Notes under the pieces: generated by a model
What the model saw: only the letters and a program-made list of their open reading frames with translations
Database searches by the model: none
What the model was told of the DNA's origin: nothing
Position numbers and translations under genes: made by a program
In this document: positions 39,454 through 51,359 of the stretch, piece after piece
Position numbering within the stretch: position 1 is the first letter of the stretch
How the letters are laid out: the number at the start of each line of letters is the position of its first letter
Source of the DNA: Actinomycetota bacterium
GTDB lineage: Bacteria > Actinomycetota > Actinomycetes > Nanopelagicales > Nanopelagicaceae
Length of the DNA: 64,000 nucleotides
Direction of reading: 5' to 3'
Assembly (NCBI GenBank): GCA_026392935.1
Contig: JAPLBE010000004.1
Location: 1 to 64,000 of the forward strand

Positions 39454-40488
39454 ATGCCAATAGCAACCCCTGAAGTTTATGCAGCCATGTTGGACCGCGC
39501 TAAGGCTGGTTCATTTGCATATCCTGCAATCAACGTTTCATCATCACAAACAATTATCGGAGCTATTCGTGGATTCGCCGAAGCAGAGTCCGATGGAATT
39601 ATTCAATTTTCTTGGGGTGGAGCAGAGTACGCATCTGGCTCAACAGTTAAGCACATGGTCGATGGCGCAGTAGCGCTCGCAGAATTTACTCACGTTGTTG
39701 CAAAGAATTACAACGTCAACATTGGTATTCACACTGATCACTGTCCAAAAGAAAAGTTAGATGGATTTATGCGCCCACTTCTTGAATTTGGCGCACAGCG
39801 CGTTAAAGAGGGAAAGCAGCCACTGTTCAACTCACACATGTGGGACGGATCAGCAGTTGATATGCCAGAGAACATGAAGATTGCTCGCGAGCTACTTGAT
39901 AAGTCAGTTGCTGCAAAGACTGTTCTCGAAATCGAAATCGGCGTCGTCGGCGGAGAAGAAGATGGCGTCGAGGCAAAGCACGATGCCAAGCTTTACTCAA
40001 CTCCTGAAGATGCACTTCTTACAATCGAAACTCTTGGAACAGATGCGAATGCGCGCTACATGGTTGCTGCAACATTCGGAAACGTTCACGGTGTTTACAA
40101 GCCAGGAAACGTTGTCTTGCAGCCAAAGATTCTGCACACTCTTCAAGAGGCTGTCGCAAAGAAGCTTGGACTTCCTGCGGGCAGCAAGCCAATGGATCTC
40201 GTATTCCATGGTGGCTCTGGCTCACTTCTTTCAGAGATTCGTGAGTCACTTGATTACGGCGTAATCAAGATGAATATTGATACAGATACTCAGTATGCGT
40301 TTACACGTCCAGTTGTTGAGCACATGTTCAAGAACTACGACGGCGTTCTGAAAATTGATGGCGAAGTCGGAAATAAGAAGGCTTACGATCCACGCGCGTG
40401 GGGTAAGGCTGCTGAAGCTGGCATCGCTGCCCGCGTCGGCGTTGCTTGCGAAGATCTTCGTTCCACCGGAACATCACTACTAAAATAA
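39454..40488 (+). CDS. fba: Class II fructose-bisphosphate aldolase
   Basis: HTDHCPKEKLDGF, SHMWDGSAVDMPENM, EIEIGVVGGEEDGVE, VFHGGSGS. Confidence 0.95.
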   Translation: MPIATPEVYAAMLDRAKAGSFAYPAINVSSSQTIIGAIRGFAEAESDGIIQFSWGGAEYASGSTVKHMVDGAVALAEFTHVVAKNYNVNIGIHTDHCPKEKLDGFMRPLLEFGAQRVKEGKQPLFNSHMWDGSAVDMPENMKIARELLDKSVAAKTVLEIEIGVVGGEEDGVEAKHDAKLYSTPEDALLTIETLGTDANARYMVAATFGNVHGVYKPGNVVLQPKILHTLQEAVAKKLGLPAGSKPMDLVFHGGSGSLLSEIRESLDYGVIKMNIDTDTQYAFTRPVVEHMFKNYDGVLKIDGEVGNKKAYDPRAWGKAAEAGIAARVGVACEDLRSTGTSLLK

Positions 40489-41805
<1,317 letters not shown>

Positions 41806-41807
41806 GA

Positions 41808-43052
41808 ATGAAAATCCTCCTAGTTGGAAGCGGCGGTCGAGAGCACGCACTCGCACTAGGACTCAAGGAAGATAAAACTTGTACAGAGCTACATGTTGCA
41901 CCAGGTAATCCAGGCATTGCATCTATTGCAACGCTGCACGCAGTATCAATTAATGACAACCAAGCGATTTGTGAATTAGCAAAGAAACTTGCTGTGGATC
42001 TTGTTGTCGTGGGCCCTGAAGTCCCACTAGTAAATGGTGTTGCAGACGTTCTTCGCCAAGAAGGATTTGCAGTTTTTGGTCCATCAAAAGCAGCTGCACA
42101 ACTTGAAGGATCGAAAGATTTTGCAAAAGGTGTCATGCGCGATGCTGGCGTTCCAACTGCCCGTAGTTTTACGTGTACGGAAAAATCTGAAATAGAAAAA
42201 GCTTTAGATACTTTTGGAGCCCCATATGTTGTGAAAGATGATGGCCTAGCTGCTGGCAAAGGTGTCGTCGTCACAGAAGATCGCCAAATAGCACTTGCTC
42301 ATGCACTTGCATGCAACCGAGTCGTTATCGAGGAATATCTCAAAGGCCCAGAGATTTCTCTATTTGGAATCTCTGATGGAAGAAATATTCTGCCAATGCA
42401 ACCGGCGCAAGATTTCAAGCGCGCATTTGATAATGATGAAGGACCAAATACTGGTGGCATGGGTGCATATTCACCATTGCCTTGGGCTCCCGAAGACATC
42501 GTTGAAGAGACCTATGAAATTGTTTTAGCACCAATGATTGCCGAAATGGCAGCACGAGGAACTCCATTTGTTGGTCTTCTCTATGCAGGCCTTGCGCTTA
42601 CCGATGATGGAATTCGCGTCATTGAATTCAATGTGCGTTTTGGTGATCCAGAGACTCAAGTATTAATCCCACGATTAATGACACCACTTGCAACTTTGCT
42701 GTACAAAGCAGCAACGGATTCGCTTGATGACGCAGTCTTGCAGTGGCGTGATGACAGCGCTGTCACTGTTGTACTTGCTGCGCAGGGATATCCCGAGTCC
42801 CCCAAGACTGGAAATTCGATTTCCAAAGTTCCTACCCTTGAAAGCACTCAAATTTTTCATGCTGGCACAACCAGAAGCGGCAATGGAATTGTTTCTGCTG
42901 GGGGTCGAGTATTGACAGTCACGGGTATTGGATCAGATTTAACGGAAGCTCGCGATCGTGCCTATCGCGCAATCTCACAGATTGAACTTGATGGCTCTTT
43001 CTATCGTTCAGATATCGCGCTCAATGCGTCGGTCGCTGAGAAGGGCAATTAA
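41808..43052 (+). CDS. purD: Phosphoribosylamine-glycine ligase
   Basis: MKILLVGSGGREHALA, VVKDDGLAAGKGVVV, RFGDPETQ. Confidence 0.97.
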   Translation: MKILLVGSGGREHALALGLKEDKTCTELHVAPGNPGIASIATLHAVSINDNQAICELAKKLAVDLVVVGPEVPLVNGVADVLRQEGFAVFGPSKAAAQLEGSKDFAKGVMRDAGVPTARSFTCTEKSEIEKALDTFGAPYVVKDDGLAAGKGVVVTEDRQIALAHALACNRVVIEEYLKGPEISLFGISDGRNILPMQPAQDFKRAFDNDEGPNTGGMGAYSPLPWAPEDIVEETYEIVLAPMIAEMAARGTPFVGLLYAGLALTDDGIRVIEFNVRFGDPETQVLIPRLMTPLATLLYKAATDSLDDAVLQWRDDSAVTVVLAAQGYPESPKTGNSISKVPTLESTQIFHAGTTRSGNGIVSAGGRVLTVTGIGSDLTEARDRAYRAISQIELDGSFYRSDIALNASVAEKGN

Positions 43053-44474
43053 ATGAGGGAGAATGCATCAGTGAGCGTATTAGCCGATCGTTATGCATCG
43101 AAAGAGATGCGAGAAATCTTTGCGCCAGAATCGAAAATCATCGCCGAACGCAAACTTTGGATTGCGGTTGCGCGAGCTCAATCTGTTTTAGGGCATTTGA
43201 TTTCTGACTCCGTCATTGCAGATTATGAAAAAGTAGTTTCAAAGGTTGACCTTGCATCCATCGATGCGCGCGAAAAAGTAACCCGTCATGATGTAAAAGC
43301 GCGGATCGAAGAATTCAACGCACTTGCCGGGCATGAAGCAATCCATGCGGGTATGACTAGCCGTGATCTCACTGAAAACATTGAAGCGCTGCAAGTTCGT
43401 AATGGACTCAAACTTGTTCACGATAAGACAGTTGCTGTTCTATCTGCACTTGGAAAGAAAGCAGCAGAGCATTCAGAGCAGCCAATTGCAGGCCGATCAC
43501 ATAACGTTCCTGCGCAGATCACAACTTTAGGAAAACGTTTCGCATCAGCTGCCGAAGAACTTCTCTTTGCATACGAACGTCTGCAGTCTTTGCAGGAACG
43601 CTATCCAATGCGTGGAATCAAAGGACCTGTTGGCACAGCACAAGATTCAATTGATTTACTTGGTTCCACTGAAGCCCACCAAAAACTAGAGGCGTCAATT
43701 GCCAAAGAACTTGGCTTTGAACGAGTACTGGATTCAACTGGTCAGGTTTATCCACGATCACTTGATTACGATGTTCTTACAACTCTTGTTCAGATCGCAA
43801 CGTCTCCATCATCGCTTGCAACATCAATTCGTTTGATGGCTGGAGCCGAGCTCGTTACTGAAGGATTTAAAGCTGGGCAAGTTGGTTCATCTGCAATGCC
43901 ACACAAGATGAATACACGATCATGCGAACGCGTTAATGGTCTCACTGTTATCTTGCGCGGATATGCATCAATGGTCTCTGAACTTGCGGGAAATCAATGG
44001 AATGAAGGCGATGTTTCATGCAGCGTTGTACGTCGCGTGGCTCTTCCTGATGCCTTCTATGCAATAGATGGATTGCTCGAGACAATGCTTACAATTCTTA
44101 ATGAGTTTGGCACATTCCCTGCAGTAATTGCTGCAGAGTTAGAGCGTTATCTTCCATTCCTTGCGACAACAAAGATTTTGATGGCATCAGTGAAAGCTGG
44201 AGTCGGACGTGAAGTTGCACATGAAGTGATAAAGGAACATGCAGTTGCCGCAGCCCTTGGGATGCGCGAAGGTAAAGCAAATAATTTCCTCGATGCAATC
44301 GCTAGCGATGCACGAATTCCATTTAAGCGCGAAGAGCTAGACGCGCTTATTGGGAACCCAATGGAATTTACTGGCGATGCTCGCCATCAAGTTGCTCGAG
44401 TTGTACATCGCATTGACGCGATTACATCCGCGCACCCTGCCGCTGCGCAGTACAAGCCCGCCTCTATACGGTGA
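43053..44474 (+). CDS. purB: Adenylosuccinate lyase
   Basis: RYASKEMREIF, GSSAMPHKMNTRSCERVNGL. Confidence 0.95.
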   Translation: MRENASVSVLADRYASKEMREIFAPESKIIAERKLWIAVARAQSVLGHLISDSVIADYEKVVSKVDLASIDAREKVTRHDVKARIEEFNALAGHEAIHAGMTSRDLTENIEALQVRNGLKLVHDKTVAVLSALGKKAAEHSEQPIAGRSHNVPAQITTLGKRFASAAEELLFAYERLQSLQERYPMRGIKGPVGTAQDSIDLLGSTEAHQKLEASIAKELGFERVLDSTGQVYPRSLDYDVLTTLVQIATSPSSLATSIRLMAGAELVTEGFKAGQVGSSAMPHKMNTRSCERVNGLTVILRGYASMVSELAGNQWNEGDVSCSVVRRVALPDAFYAIDGLLETMLTILNEFGTFPAVIAAELERYLPFLATTKILMASVKAGVGREVAHEVIKEHAVAAALGMREGKANNFLDAIASDARIPFKREELDALIGNPMEFTGDARHQVARVVHRIDAITSAHPAAAQYKPASIR

Positions 44475-45352
44475 GCGGCTTTGGTGCAGCTGGCGCTCTG
44501 CCAGCACCATCGATAGAAGGATGGAAGCATCTACGTACAGGAAAAGTTCGCGATTTATATACAAATGATTCAGGTGAAATTCTTCTTGTAGCTTCTGATC
44601 GAATTTCCGCATTCGATTGGGTATTACCAACCACGATTCCAAACAAAGGCGCGATACTGACTCAGCTATCTCTATTTTGGTTTGAACTTTTGGCAGATAT
44701 TGTTCCTAACCACATCATCACTGATGAAGTTCCTGATTCTGTCGCAGATCGCGCAGTCATAGTGCAACCACTTCAAATGTTTGCCATCGAATGTGTTGCA
44801 CGTGGTTTCCTGACGGGCAGTGGATTGGTTGAATACCATCAAAATCAAGAGGTATGTGGAAACCCACTTCCTGCAGGACTTCTAGATGGTTCAGAACTGC
44901 CAGCAAGTATTTTCACACCAGCTACAAAGGCAGAAATTGGTGATCACGATATAAATATTGATTTTGATCAGGCTAGTGCAATTGTTGGCAAAGAATCAGC
45001 AGAACAACTGCGCGAACTGACTTTGAAGTTATACGACACCGCATCTGAATTTGCTCGTAGCCGCGGAATCATTCTGGCTGATACTAAATTTGAATTTGGA
45101 ATCAATATGGCTGGCGAGATAACCCTGGGAGATGAGGCACTCACACCAGATTCTTCACGATTCTGGGAAGAGTCAGGGTGGAAGCCAGGAAAATCTCAAC
45201 CTTCATTTGATAAACAATTTGTTCGCGATTGGTTAACCTCAAGTGGATGGGATAAGAAATCCACGCCGCCAGAATTGCCTGCAGAAATTGTTGAGAAAAC
45301 TGCTGAGCGATACGCAGAAGCGTATGAACGCATAACTGGAAATAAGTTCTAA
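44471..45352 (+). CDS. purC: SAICAR synthase
   Basis: GKVRDLY, SDRISAFDWVLPTTIPNKGAILTQLS; GTGA overlap with purB. Confidence 0.96.
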   Translation: MSGFGAAGALPAPSIEGWKHLRTGKVRDLYTNDSGEILLVASDRISAFDWVLPTTIPNKGAILTQLSLFWFELLADIVPNHIITDEVPDSVADRAVIVQPLQMFAIECVARGFLTGSGLVEYHQNQEVCGNPLPAGLLDGSELPASIFTPATKAEIGDHDINIDFDQASAIVGKESAEQLRELTLKLYDTASEFARSRGIILADTKFEFGINMAGEITLGDEALTPDSSRFWEESGWKPGKSQPSFDKQFVRDWLTSSGWDKKSTPPELPAEIVEKTAERYAEAYERITGNKF

Positions 45353-45374
45353 GAAAATAACTAGGGAGATAAAA

Positions 45375-45620
45375 ATGGCAAAGATCGTGGTTGATGTGAT
45401 GTTAAAGCCCGAAATTCTCGACCCGCAAGGAAAGGCAGTAGCTGCTGCTCTTCCTCGTCTTGGATTCACCTTTGCAAAGGACGTACGTCAAGGAAAGAGA
45501 TTTGAAATTGAAGTCGATGGCGAACCAACTGCTGCTCAACTAGCAGAGGTAGAGGCAGCGGCAGAGAAGTTGCTATCAAACCCAGTGATTGAAAACTTCA
45601 CAGTAAGAGTCGAGAAGTGA
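45375..45620 (+). CDS. purS: FGAM synthase subunit PurS
   Basis: [27 protein letters not shown]. Confidence 0.95.
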   Translation: MAKIVVDVMLKPEILDPQGKAVAAALPRLGFTFAKDVRQGKRFEIEVDGEPTAAQLAEVEAAAEKLLSNPVIENFTVRVEK

Positions 45621-45624
45621 CTCT

Positions 45625-46293
45625 ATGAAAATAGGCGTAGTAACTTTTCCGGGCACTCTCGATGATAGAGATGCTGCGCGCGCAGTTCGACATGCTGGGG
45701 GCGAGGCAGTATCTCTCTGGCATAACGACGCCGAACTTCATGGCGTAGATGCCGTCATTCTCCCTGGTGGCTTCTCTTATGGTGATTATCTTCGCTGCGG
45801 TGCAATCTCACGGTTCTCTCCAGTAATGGAACCAATCATTGATGCAGCTAATGGCGGCATGCCTCTACTAGGTATCTGCAATGGATTTCAGGTACTTGCG
45901 GAAGCTCACCTAATTCCAGGTGCGCTGACCAGAAATCACGAGTTACATTTCTTATGTCGTGATCAGAAACTTACTATCGAAAATACAAATACTGCTTGGA
46001 CAAGTTCATTTACTCAAGGCCAAGAAATTTTGATTCCGCTAAAAAATGGTGAAGGCGCATATATGTGCGATGACGAAACTCTTGCGATGCTAGAAGACGA
46101 AGGGCGAATCATTGCTCGCTACGTTGGAGAAAATCCAAACGGTTCACGCAATCTGATTGCCGGTATTACCAACGAACGTGGCAATGTTGTTGGGCTAATG
46201 CCTCACCCAGAACATGCAATTGATTCACTTACTGGCCCATCAGCCGATGGTCTTGCTTTCTTCACATCTGTTCTGAAAGCGATGGTCAAGTAA
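45625..46293 (+). CDS. purQ: FGAM synthase subunit PurQ
   Basis: [46 protein letters not shown]. Confidence 0.96.
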   Translation: MKIGVVTFPGTLDDRDAARAVRHAGGEAVSLWHNDAELHGVDAVILPGGFSYGDYLRCGAISRFSPVMEPIIDAANGGMPLLGICNGFQVLAEAHLIPGALTRNHELHFLCRDQKLTIENTNTAWTSSFTQGQEILIPLKNGEGAYMCDDETLAMLEDEGRIIARYVGENPNGSRNLIAGITNERGNVVGLMPHPEHAIDSLTGPSADGLAFFTSVLKAMVK

Positions 46294-48524
46294 TGTCACT
46301 AGACACGGTCGCAATTGCGAAAGCAAATCCAGAGACTACTCAGCCTTTTGCAGAACTTGGGTTGAAGCCAGATGAATATGCAAGCATTAAAGAGATTTTA
46401 GGACGACGACCAACTTCATCAGAGCTAGCCATGTATTCAGTAATGTGGTCTGAACACTGTTCTTACAAATCTTCTAAGGTTCACCTTAAGCAATTTGGAG
46501 AGAAAGCAGTAAAGACCAATGCACTTCTTGTTGGAATCGGTGAGAACGCTGGAGTTGTAGATGTCGGCCAAGGTTATGCAGTCACATTTAAAATCGAATC
46601 ACATAACCACCCTTCATTTATTGAGCCATATCAAGGTGCTGCAACTGGTGTAGGTGGAATCGTTCGCGACATTCTGACAATGGGTGCGCGTCCGATTGCG
46701 GTCATGGATCCACTTCGCTTCGGTCCTGCAGATGCTGCAGATACACGCCGTGTGCTTCCAGGAATTATTGCTGGTGTTGGTGGCTATGGAAACTGTTTAG
46801 GTTTACCAAATATTGGTGGCGAAGTTGTATTCGATGAAACTTATTTAGGCAATCCACTTGTAAACGCACTCTGCATAGGAGTCATGAAACATAGCGATAT
46901 CAAGCTCGCAAAAGCTGCAGGCGCCGGAAATCTTGTTGTTCTTTACGGAGCAAAAACCGGTGGCGATGGAATCGGTGGAGTATCTGTTCTTGCATCTGAA
47001 ACATTTGAATCAAAAGGACCAGCCAAGCGACCTGCAGTTCAGGTTGGTGATCCATTTGTAGAGAAGGTACTTATCGAATGTTCGCTGGAAATTTTCGCTG
47101 AGGATCTCGTTGTTGGTATTCAAGATTTAGGTGGCGCAGGTCTTTCTTGTGCAACTTCTGAACTTGCATCCGGCGGCTCTGGTGGGATGAAGGTTCAGCT
47201 AGATAAGGTTCCGCTTCGCGATCCTTCACTCTCTCCTGAAGAAATTCTCATGTCAGAATCACAAGAGCGCATGTGCGCAATTGTCGAACCAAGCAAGATT
47301 GCGCGATTCTTGGAAATCTGCGAGAAGTGGGATGTAACTGTCACTGTGATCGGAGAAGTTACCGATGGCAATCACTTAGAAATTACCTGGAATGGTGAAC
47401 TCATTGTTGATGTCCCACCTCGCACAGTTGCACATGACGGTCCTGTCTATCAGCGCCCATTCGCAAAACCTGCATACATTGATCAGGTTGCGCAAGAAGT
47501 TATCAACGTACCGATTCCAACAACGCCCGATGAAATCAAGTCGACTGTTTTGAAACTCGCTGCAACACCAAACCTTGCAGATAAGTCTTGGGTAACTGAC
47601 CAATACGATCGATATGTTCAGGGAAATTCGATTCAGTCACAACCAGATGACTCTGGAATGGTTCGCATTGATGAGAAAACGCATTTGGGTGTTGCTGTTG
47701 CAACTGATGCCAATGCTAACTGGTCATACTTAAATCCCTACGAAGGGGCGAAGTTGGCTCTTGCGGAAGCAGCACGCAATATTGCAACTGCTGGCGCAAA
47801 ACCATTGGCAGTAACTAACTGCCTTAACTTCGGTTCACCTGAAGACCCAGGTGTCATGTGGCAGTTTGCAGAGTCAGTTCGCGGGCTAGCTGACGGTTGT
47901 CTTGAGATGGGGCTGCCCGTAACAGGCGGAAATGTTTCGTTCTATAACCAAACTGGAGCAGTCGCAATTCTGCCAACACCAGTTATTGGTGTTCTTGGCG
48001 TCATAGATGATGTTCGTACACGAACTCCGATGTCCTTTGACCGCGCTGGACTAGATCTTTACTTGCTTGGTGAAACAGCAAACGATCTTGCGGGTAGTGA
48101 ATGGGCATACATGCATAAACAACGTGGAGGAGTTGCACCTATCGCAGATCTTCAACGAGAAATGCGTTTAATCGATTTGTTGGTTGCAGGTCGCACTAAG
48201 AAGATATTTACTGCAGCGCATGACCTTAGCCAAGGTGGTTTAGCTGCAACGCTGACCGAGATGGTTTTGCGATACAACACGGGCGCAACAATTCAATTAG
48301 AGAACGTTGGATTATCACTACTGAGTGAAACACCAGGTCGAGTTGTGGTTGCGATCGATCCAGCACAAGCCGCAGCTCTTTCACAAGAGGCTGCCGCGCA
48401 AAGGATTGTTCTCACAAAGATTGGAATTACTGGTGGCGATGCACTCGTTATCAATGGTGCATCAATTGGGCTCAATGAACTTCGCAGAGCACATACGGAA
48501 ACTTTCCCGAAGTTGTTTGGATAA
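46293..48524 (+). CDS. purL: FGAM synthase subunit PurL
   Basis: [48 protein letters not shown]. Confidence 0.97.
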   Translation: MSLDTVAIAKANPETTQPFAELGLKPDEYASIKEILGRRPTSSELAMYSVMWSEHCSYKSSKVHLKQFGEKAVKTNALLVGIGENAGVVDVGQGYAVTFKIESHNHPSFIEPYQGAATGVGGIVRDILTMGARPIAVMDPLRFGPADAADTRRVLPGIIAGVGGYGNCLGLPNIGGEVVFDETYLGNPLVNALCIGVMKHSDIKLAKAAGAGNLVVLYGAKTGGDGIGGVSVLASETFESKGPAKRPAVQVGDPFVEKVLIECSLEIFAEDLVVGIQDLGGAGLSCATSELASGGSGGMKVQLDKVPLRDPSLSPEEILMSESQERMCAIVEPSKIARFLEICEKWDVTVTVIGEVTDGNHLEITWNGELIVDVPPRTVAHDGPVYQRPFAKPAYIDQVAQEVINVPIPTTPDEIKSTVLKLAATPNLADKSWVTDQYDRYVQGNSIQSQPDDSGMVRIDEKTHLGVAVATDANANWSYLNPYEGAKLALAEAARNIATAGAKPLAVTNCLNFGSPEDPGVMWQFAESVRGLADGCLEMGLPVTGGNVSFYNQTGAVAILPTPVIGVLGVIDDVRTRTPMSFDRAGLDLYLLGETANDLAGSEWAYMHKQRGGVAPIADLQREMRLIDLLVAGRTKKIFTAAHDLSQGGLAATLTEMVLRYNTGATIQLENVGLSLLSETPGRVVVAIDPAQAAALSQEAAAQRIVLTKIGITGGDALVINGASIGLNELRRAHTETFPKLFG

Positions 48525-48530
48525 TTAGAG

Positions 48531-48827
48531 ATGCGCGATCCGGTTATTATGGAAGAAGTAAAGGCCACACTTGCACTTCTTACTGAACGCGCGCCGGGTC
48601 GAGCAATCGAAGTCCGAATTCCTCCGTACGCCGCAATTCAATGCGGAGATGGCCCAACACATACGCGTGGAACTCCGGCAAATGTAATTGAGATGGATGC
48701 CCAGACTTGGTTGGCGCTTGCCCATGGAAAAATGCAGTGGGCAGATGCGATGGAGCAAGGAAAAATTATTGCGTCGGGAGTCCGAGCAGATCTCACTTCA
48801 CTTCTACCACTTAGGATGCACCCATGA
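48531..48827 (+). CDS. Sterol carrier family (SCP-like) protein
   Basis: RIPPYAAIQCGDGPTHTRGTPANVIEMDAQTWLALAHGKMQWADAMEQGKIIASGVRADLTSLLPL. Confidence 0.8.
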   Translation: MRDPVIMEEVKATLALLTERAPGRAIEVRIPPYAAIQCGDGPTHTRGTPANVIEMDAQTWLALAHGKMQWADAMEQGKIIASGVRADLTSLLPLRMHP

Positions 48828-50296
48828 GCCGTCGCCCAGATGGATTGTTAAATCACAACGTACTTGATGCAGATAAAGGTCCTCAAGATGCATGCGGAGT
48901 TTTTGGAGTCTGGGCGCCAGATGAAGAAGTCGCAAAGTTAACGTTCTATGGGCTTTATGCACTTCAACATCGCGGACAAGAGTCTGCAGGTATCGCAACA
49001 TCTGATGGTAAGCGAATTGTTATTTTTAAAGATATGGGCCTTGTTTCACAGGTATTTACCGAATCTGATCTCGCATCACTTGTTGGAAATCTTGCAATCG
49101 GCCACTGTAGATACAGCACCACGGGATCAAGTTCTTGGGTCAATGCGCAACCAACTTTGCGTCCAACTAAGTACGGAACACTCGCGTTAGCTCACAATGG
49201 AAATCTGACAAATACAGGATCCCTTGCTGAGTTAGTGCAAAAACTTGAAACGGACGTGCCAAAAAATGATCGTGGCGCAACGACAGATACAGAAATCATG
49301 ACTGCGCTTATCGGTTTGCAAGATGAAAAAAATGTTGAAGCAAGCGCATTGGCGGTACTTCCGAAATTAGAAGGCGCCTTCTCTCTTGTATTTATGGATG
49401 AACACACCTTGTACGCAGCCCGCGATCGCCATGGTGTCCGTCCACTGGTTATTGGAAAACTAGATCGCGGATGGGTTGTTGCATCTGAAACTGCTGCACT
49501 CGACATTGTGGGTGCCGCATTCGTGCGCGAAGTTGAACCTGGGGAATTTCTTGCAATCAACGAAGATGGAATCCGTTCTCAGATGTGGGCAACACCCGAC
49601 CCCAAAGGATGCATCTTTGAATATGTATATCTTGCGCGCCCAGATACAACCATTGCAGGTCAAGGCATTCATGCAGTTCGCGGAAGAATTGGGCAGCGAT
49701 TAGCAATCGAATCTCCAGTAGATGCTGACTTAGTTATTCCAGTTCCAGAATCAGGAACACCAGCGGCTATTGGATATGCAAAGCAATCCGGAATTCCTTA
49801 TGGACTTGGACTCGTTAAGAATTCATACGTTGGGCGCACATTTATTCAACCCTCACAAACTATTCGCCAATTAGGTATTCGGCTAAAGCTCAACCCACTG
49901 CGGGAGATCATCGAAGGAAAACGAATCATTGTTGTCGATGATTCAATTGTTCGCGGAAATACTCAACGTGCACTTGTCCGCATGTTGCGCGAAGCTGGTG
50001 CGCTAGAGATCCACGTAAGAATTTCATCTCCGCCAGTTAAGTGGCCATGTTTCTACGGAATCGATTTTGCGACTCGCGCTGAACTCATTGCTAGCGGCTT
50101 AGAAGTAGAAGAAATTCGGCGCTCTATTGGTGCGGATTCACTTGCCTACGTTTCAGAAGAAGGACTCATCGAAGCAACGAGCATTCCAGAATCAAAACTC
50201 TGCACTGCATGTTTTTCTGGCAAATATCCAATTGCTATTCCGACAGATATGTCAGAAGGCAAGATGCGTCTAGAAATCACTGAGGTTCATAAGTAA
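48824..50296 (+). CDS. purF: Amidophosphoribosyltransferase
   Basis: DACGVFGVWAPDEEVAKLTFYGLYALQHRGQESAGI, VVDDSIVRGNTQRALV. Confidence 0.97.
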   Translation: MSRRPDGLLNHNVLDADKGPQDACGVFGVWAPDEEVAKLTFYGLYALQHRGQESAGIATSDGKRIVIFKDMGLVSQVFTESDLASLVGNLAIGHCRYSTTGSSSWVNAQPTLRPTKYGTLALAHNGNLTNTGSLAELVQKLETDVPKNDRGATTDTEIMTALIGLQDEKNVEASALAVLPKLEGAFSLVFMDEHTLYAARDRHGVRPLVIGKLDRGWVVASETAALDIVGAAFVREVEPGEFLAINEDGIRSQMWATPDPKGCIFEYVYLARPDTTIAGQGIHAVRGRIGQRLAIESPVDADLVIPVPESGTPAAIGYAKQSGIPYGLGLVKNSYVGRTFIQPSQTIRQLGIRLKLNPLREIIEGKRIIVVDDSIVRGNTQRALVRMLREAGALEIHVRISSPPVKWPCFYGIDFATRAELIASGLEVEEIRRSIGADSLAYVSEEGLIEATSIPESKLCTACFSGKYPIAIPTDMSEGKMRLEITEVHK

Positions 50297-51354
50297 TGGC
50301 AACGTATAAAGATTCTGGTGTTGATATCGATGCTGGAGACCGCGCAGTCGAGTTAATGAAAGCTTCGATTGCTCGTGCATCTCGCCCAGAAGTTATGGGT
50401 GGCATTGGGGGATTTGCAGGGTTGTTTGACGCGTCCGCCTTGAAAGATATGAAGCGCCCATTGCTTGCGACATCAACTGATGGTGTTGTAACAAAAACAG
50501 AGATTGCTCGACAGATGGGTAAGTACGACACCATCGGTGAAGATCTTGTAGCAATGGTCGTAGATGATTTAGTTGTATGCGGCGCAGAGCCGCTATTTAT
50601 GACTGATTACATTGCAGTTGGCAAAGTGATTCCAGAAAGAATTGCTGACATAGTCTCTGGAATCGCACGCGGTTGTGAAAAATCTGGAACCGCACTTGTT
50701 GGTGGCGAAACTGCAGAACACCCAGGACTACTTGCAGAAGATGAATTCGATATCGCTGGCGCTGCTACTGGCGTAGTGGATGCAGATAAGCAGCTCAGCG
50801 CTGAAAAAGTGAAGGCGGGCGATCTGATTATTGCAATGCCTGCAAGTGGATTCCATGCAAATGGGTATTCACTCATTCGGCATATTCTGCAAAGCCAAAA
50901 ATTGGATTTGAATAAGAAATACGAAGGTTTAGATAGAACACTTGGTGAAATTCTTCTGACTCCAACAGAGATTTATACCCTTGATTGTCTAGCACTCATG
51001 AGAGCTCAAGGAGAGAAACTTCGCACATTTAGCCACATAACAGGTGGTGGGCTTGCAGATAACACTGCGCGCGTAATTCCAGCGGGGCTCACTGCACAAT
51101 ATGATCGATCAACATGGACTCTTCCTGCTGCAACAAAATTCCTGAGTGAAGTCGCATCAGTTCCTGCCAGCGATATGGAACGTACATGGAACTGTGGAAT
51201 CGGAATGAGTGCAATTGTGGATCCCACTGTCGGCGACCTAGTTATTCGCTCTCTTGGCGCACGCGGAATGCAAGCATGGATAGCTGGCGTCGTTGAGCCT
51301 TCTACAGATTTGAACGCTCCACGTTCATACTTGGTTTCTCAATACGGAGGATAG
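50296..51354 (+). CDS. purM: AIR synthase
   Basis: YKDSGVDIDAGDRAVELMK, GGIGGFAGLFD, GGETAEHPGLL. Confidence 0.97.
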   Translation: MATYKDSGVDIDAGDRAVELMKASIARASRPEVMGGIGGFAGLFDASALKDMKRPLLATSTDGVVTKTEIARQMGKYDTIGEDLVAMVVDDLVVCGAEPLFMTDYIAVGKVIPERIADIVSGIARGCEKSGTALVGGETAEHPGLLAEDEFDIAGAATGVVDADKQLSAEKVKAGDLIIAMPASGFHANGYSLIRHILQSQKLDLNKKYEGLDRTLGEILLTPTEIYTLDCLALMRAQGEKLRTFSHITGGGLADNTARVIPAGLTAQYDRSTWTLPAATKFLSEVASVPASDMERTWNCGIGMSAIVDPTVGDLVIRSLGARGMQAWIAGVVEPSTDLNAPRSYLVSQYGG

Positions 51355-51359
51355 AAATA

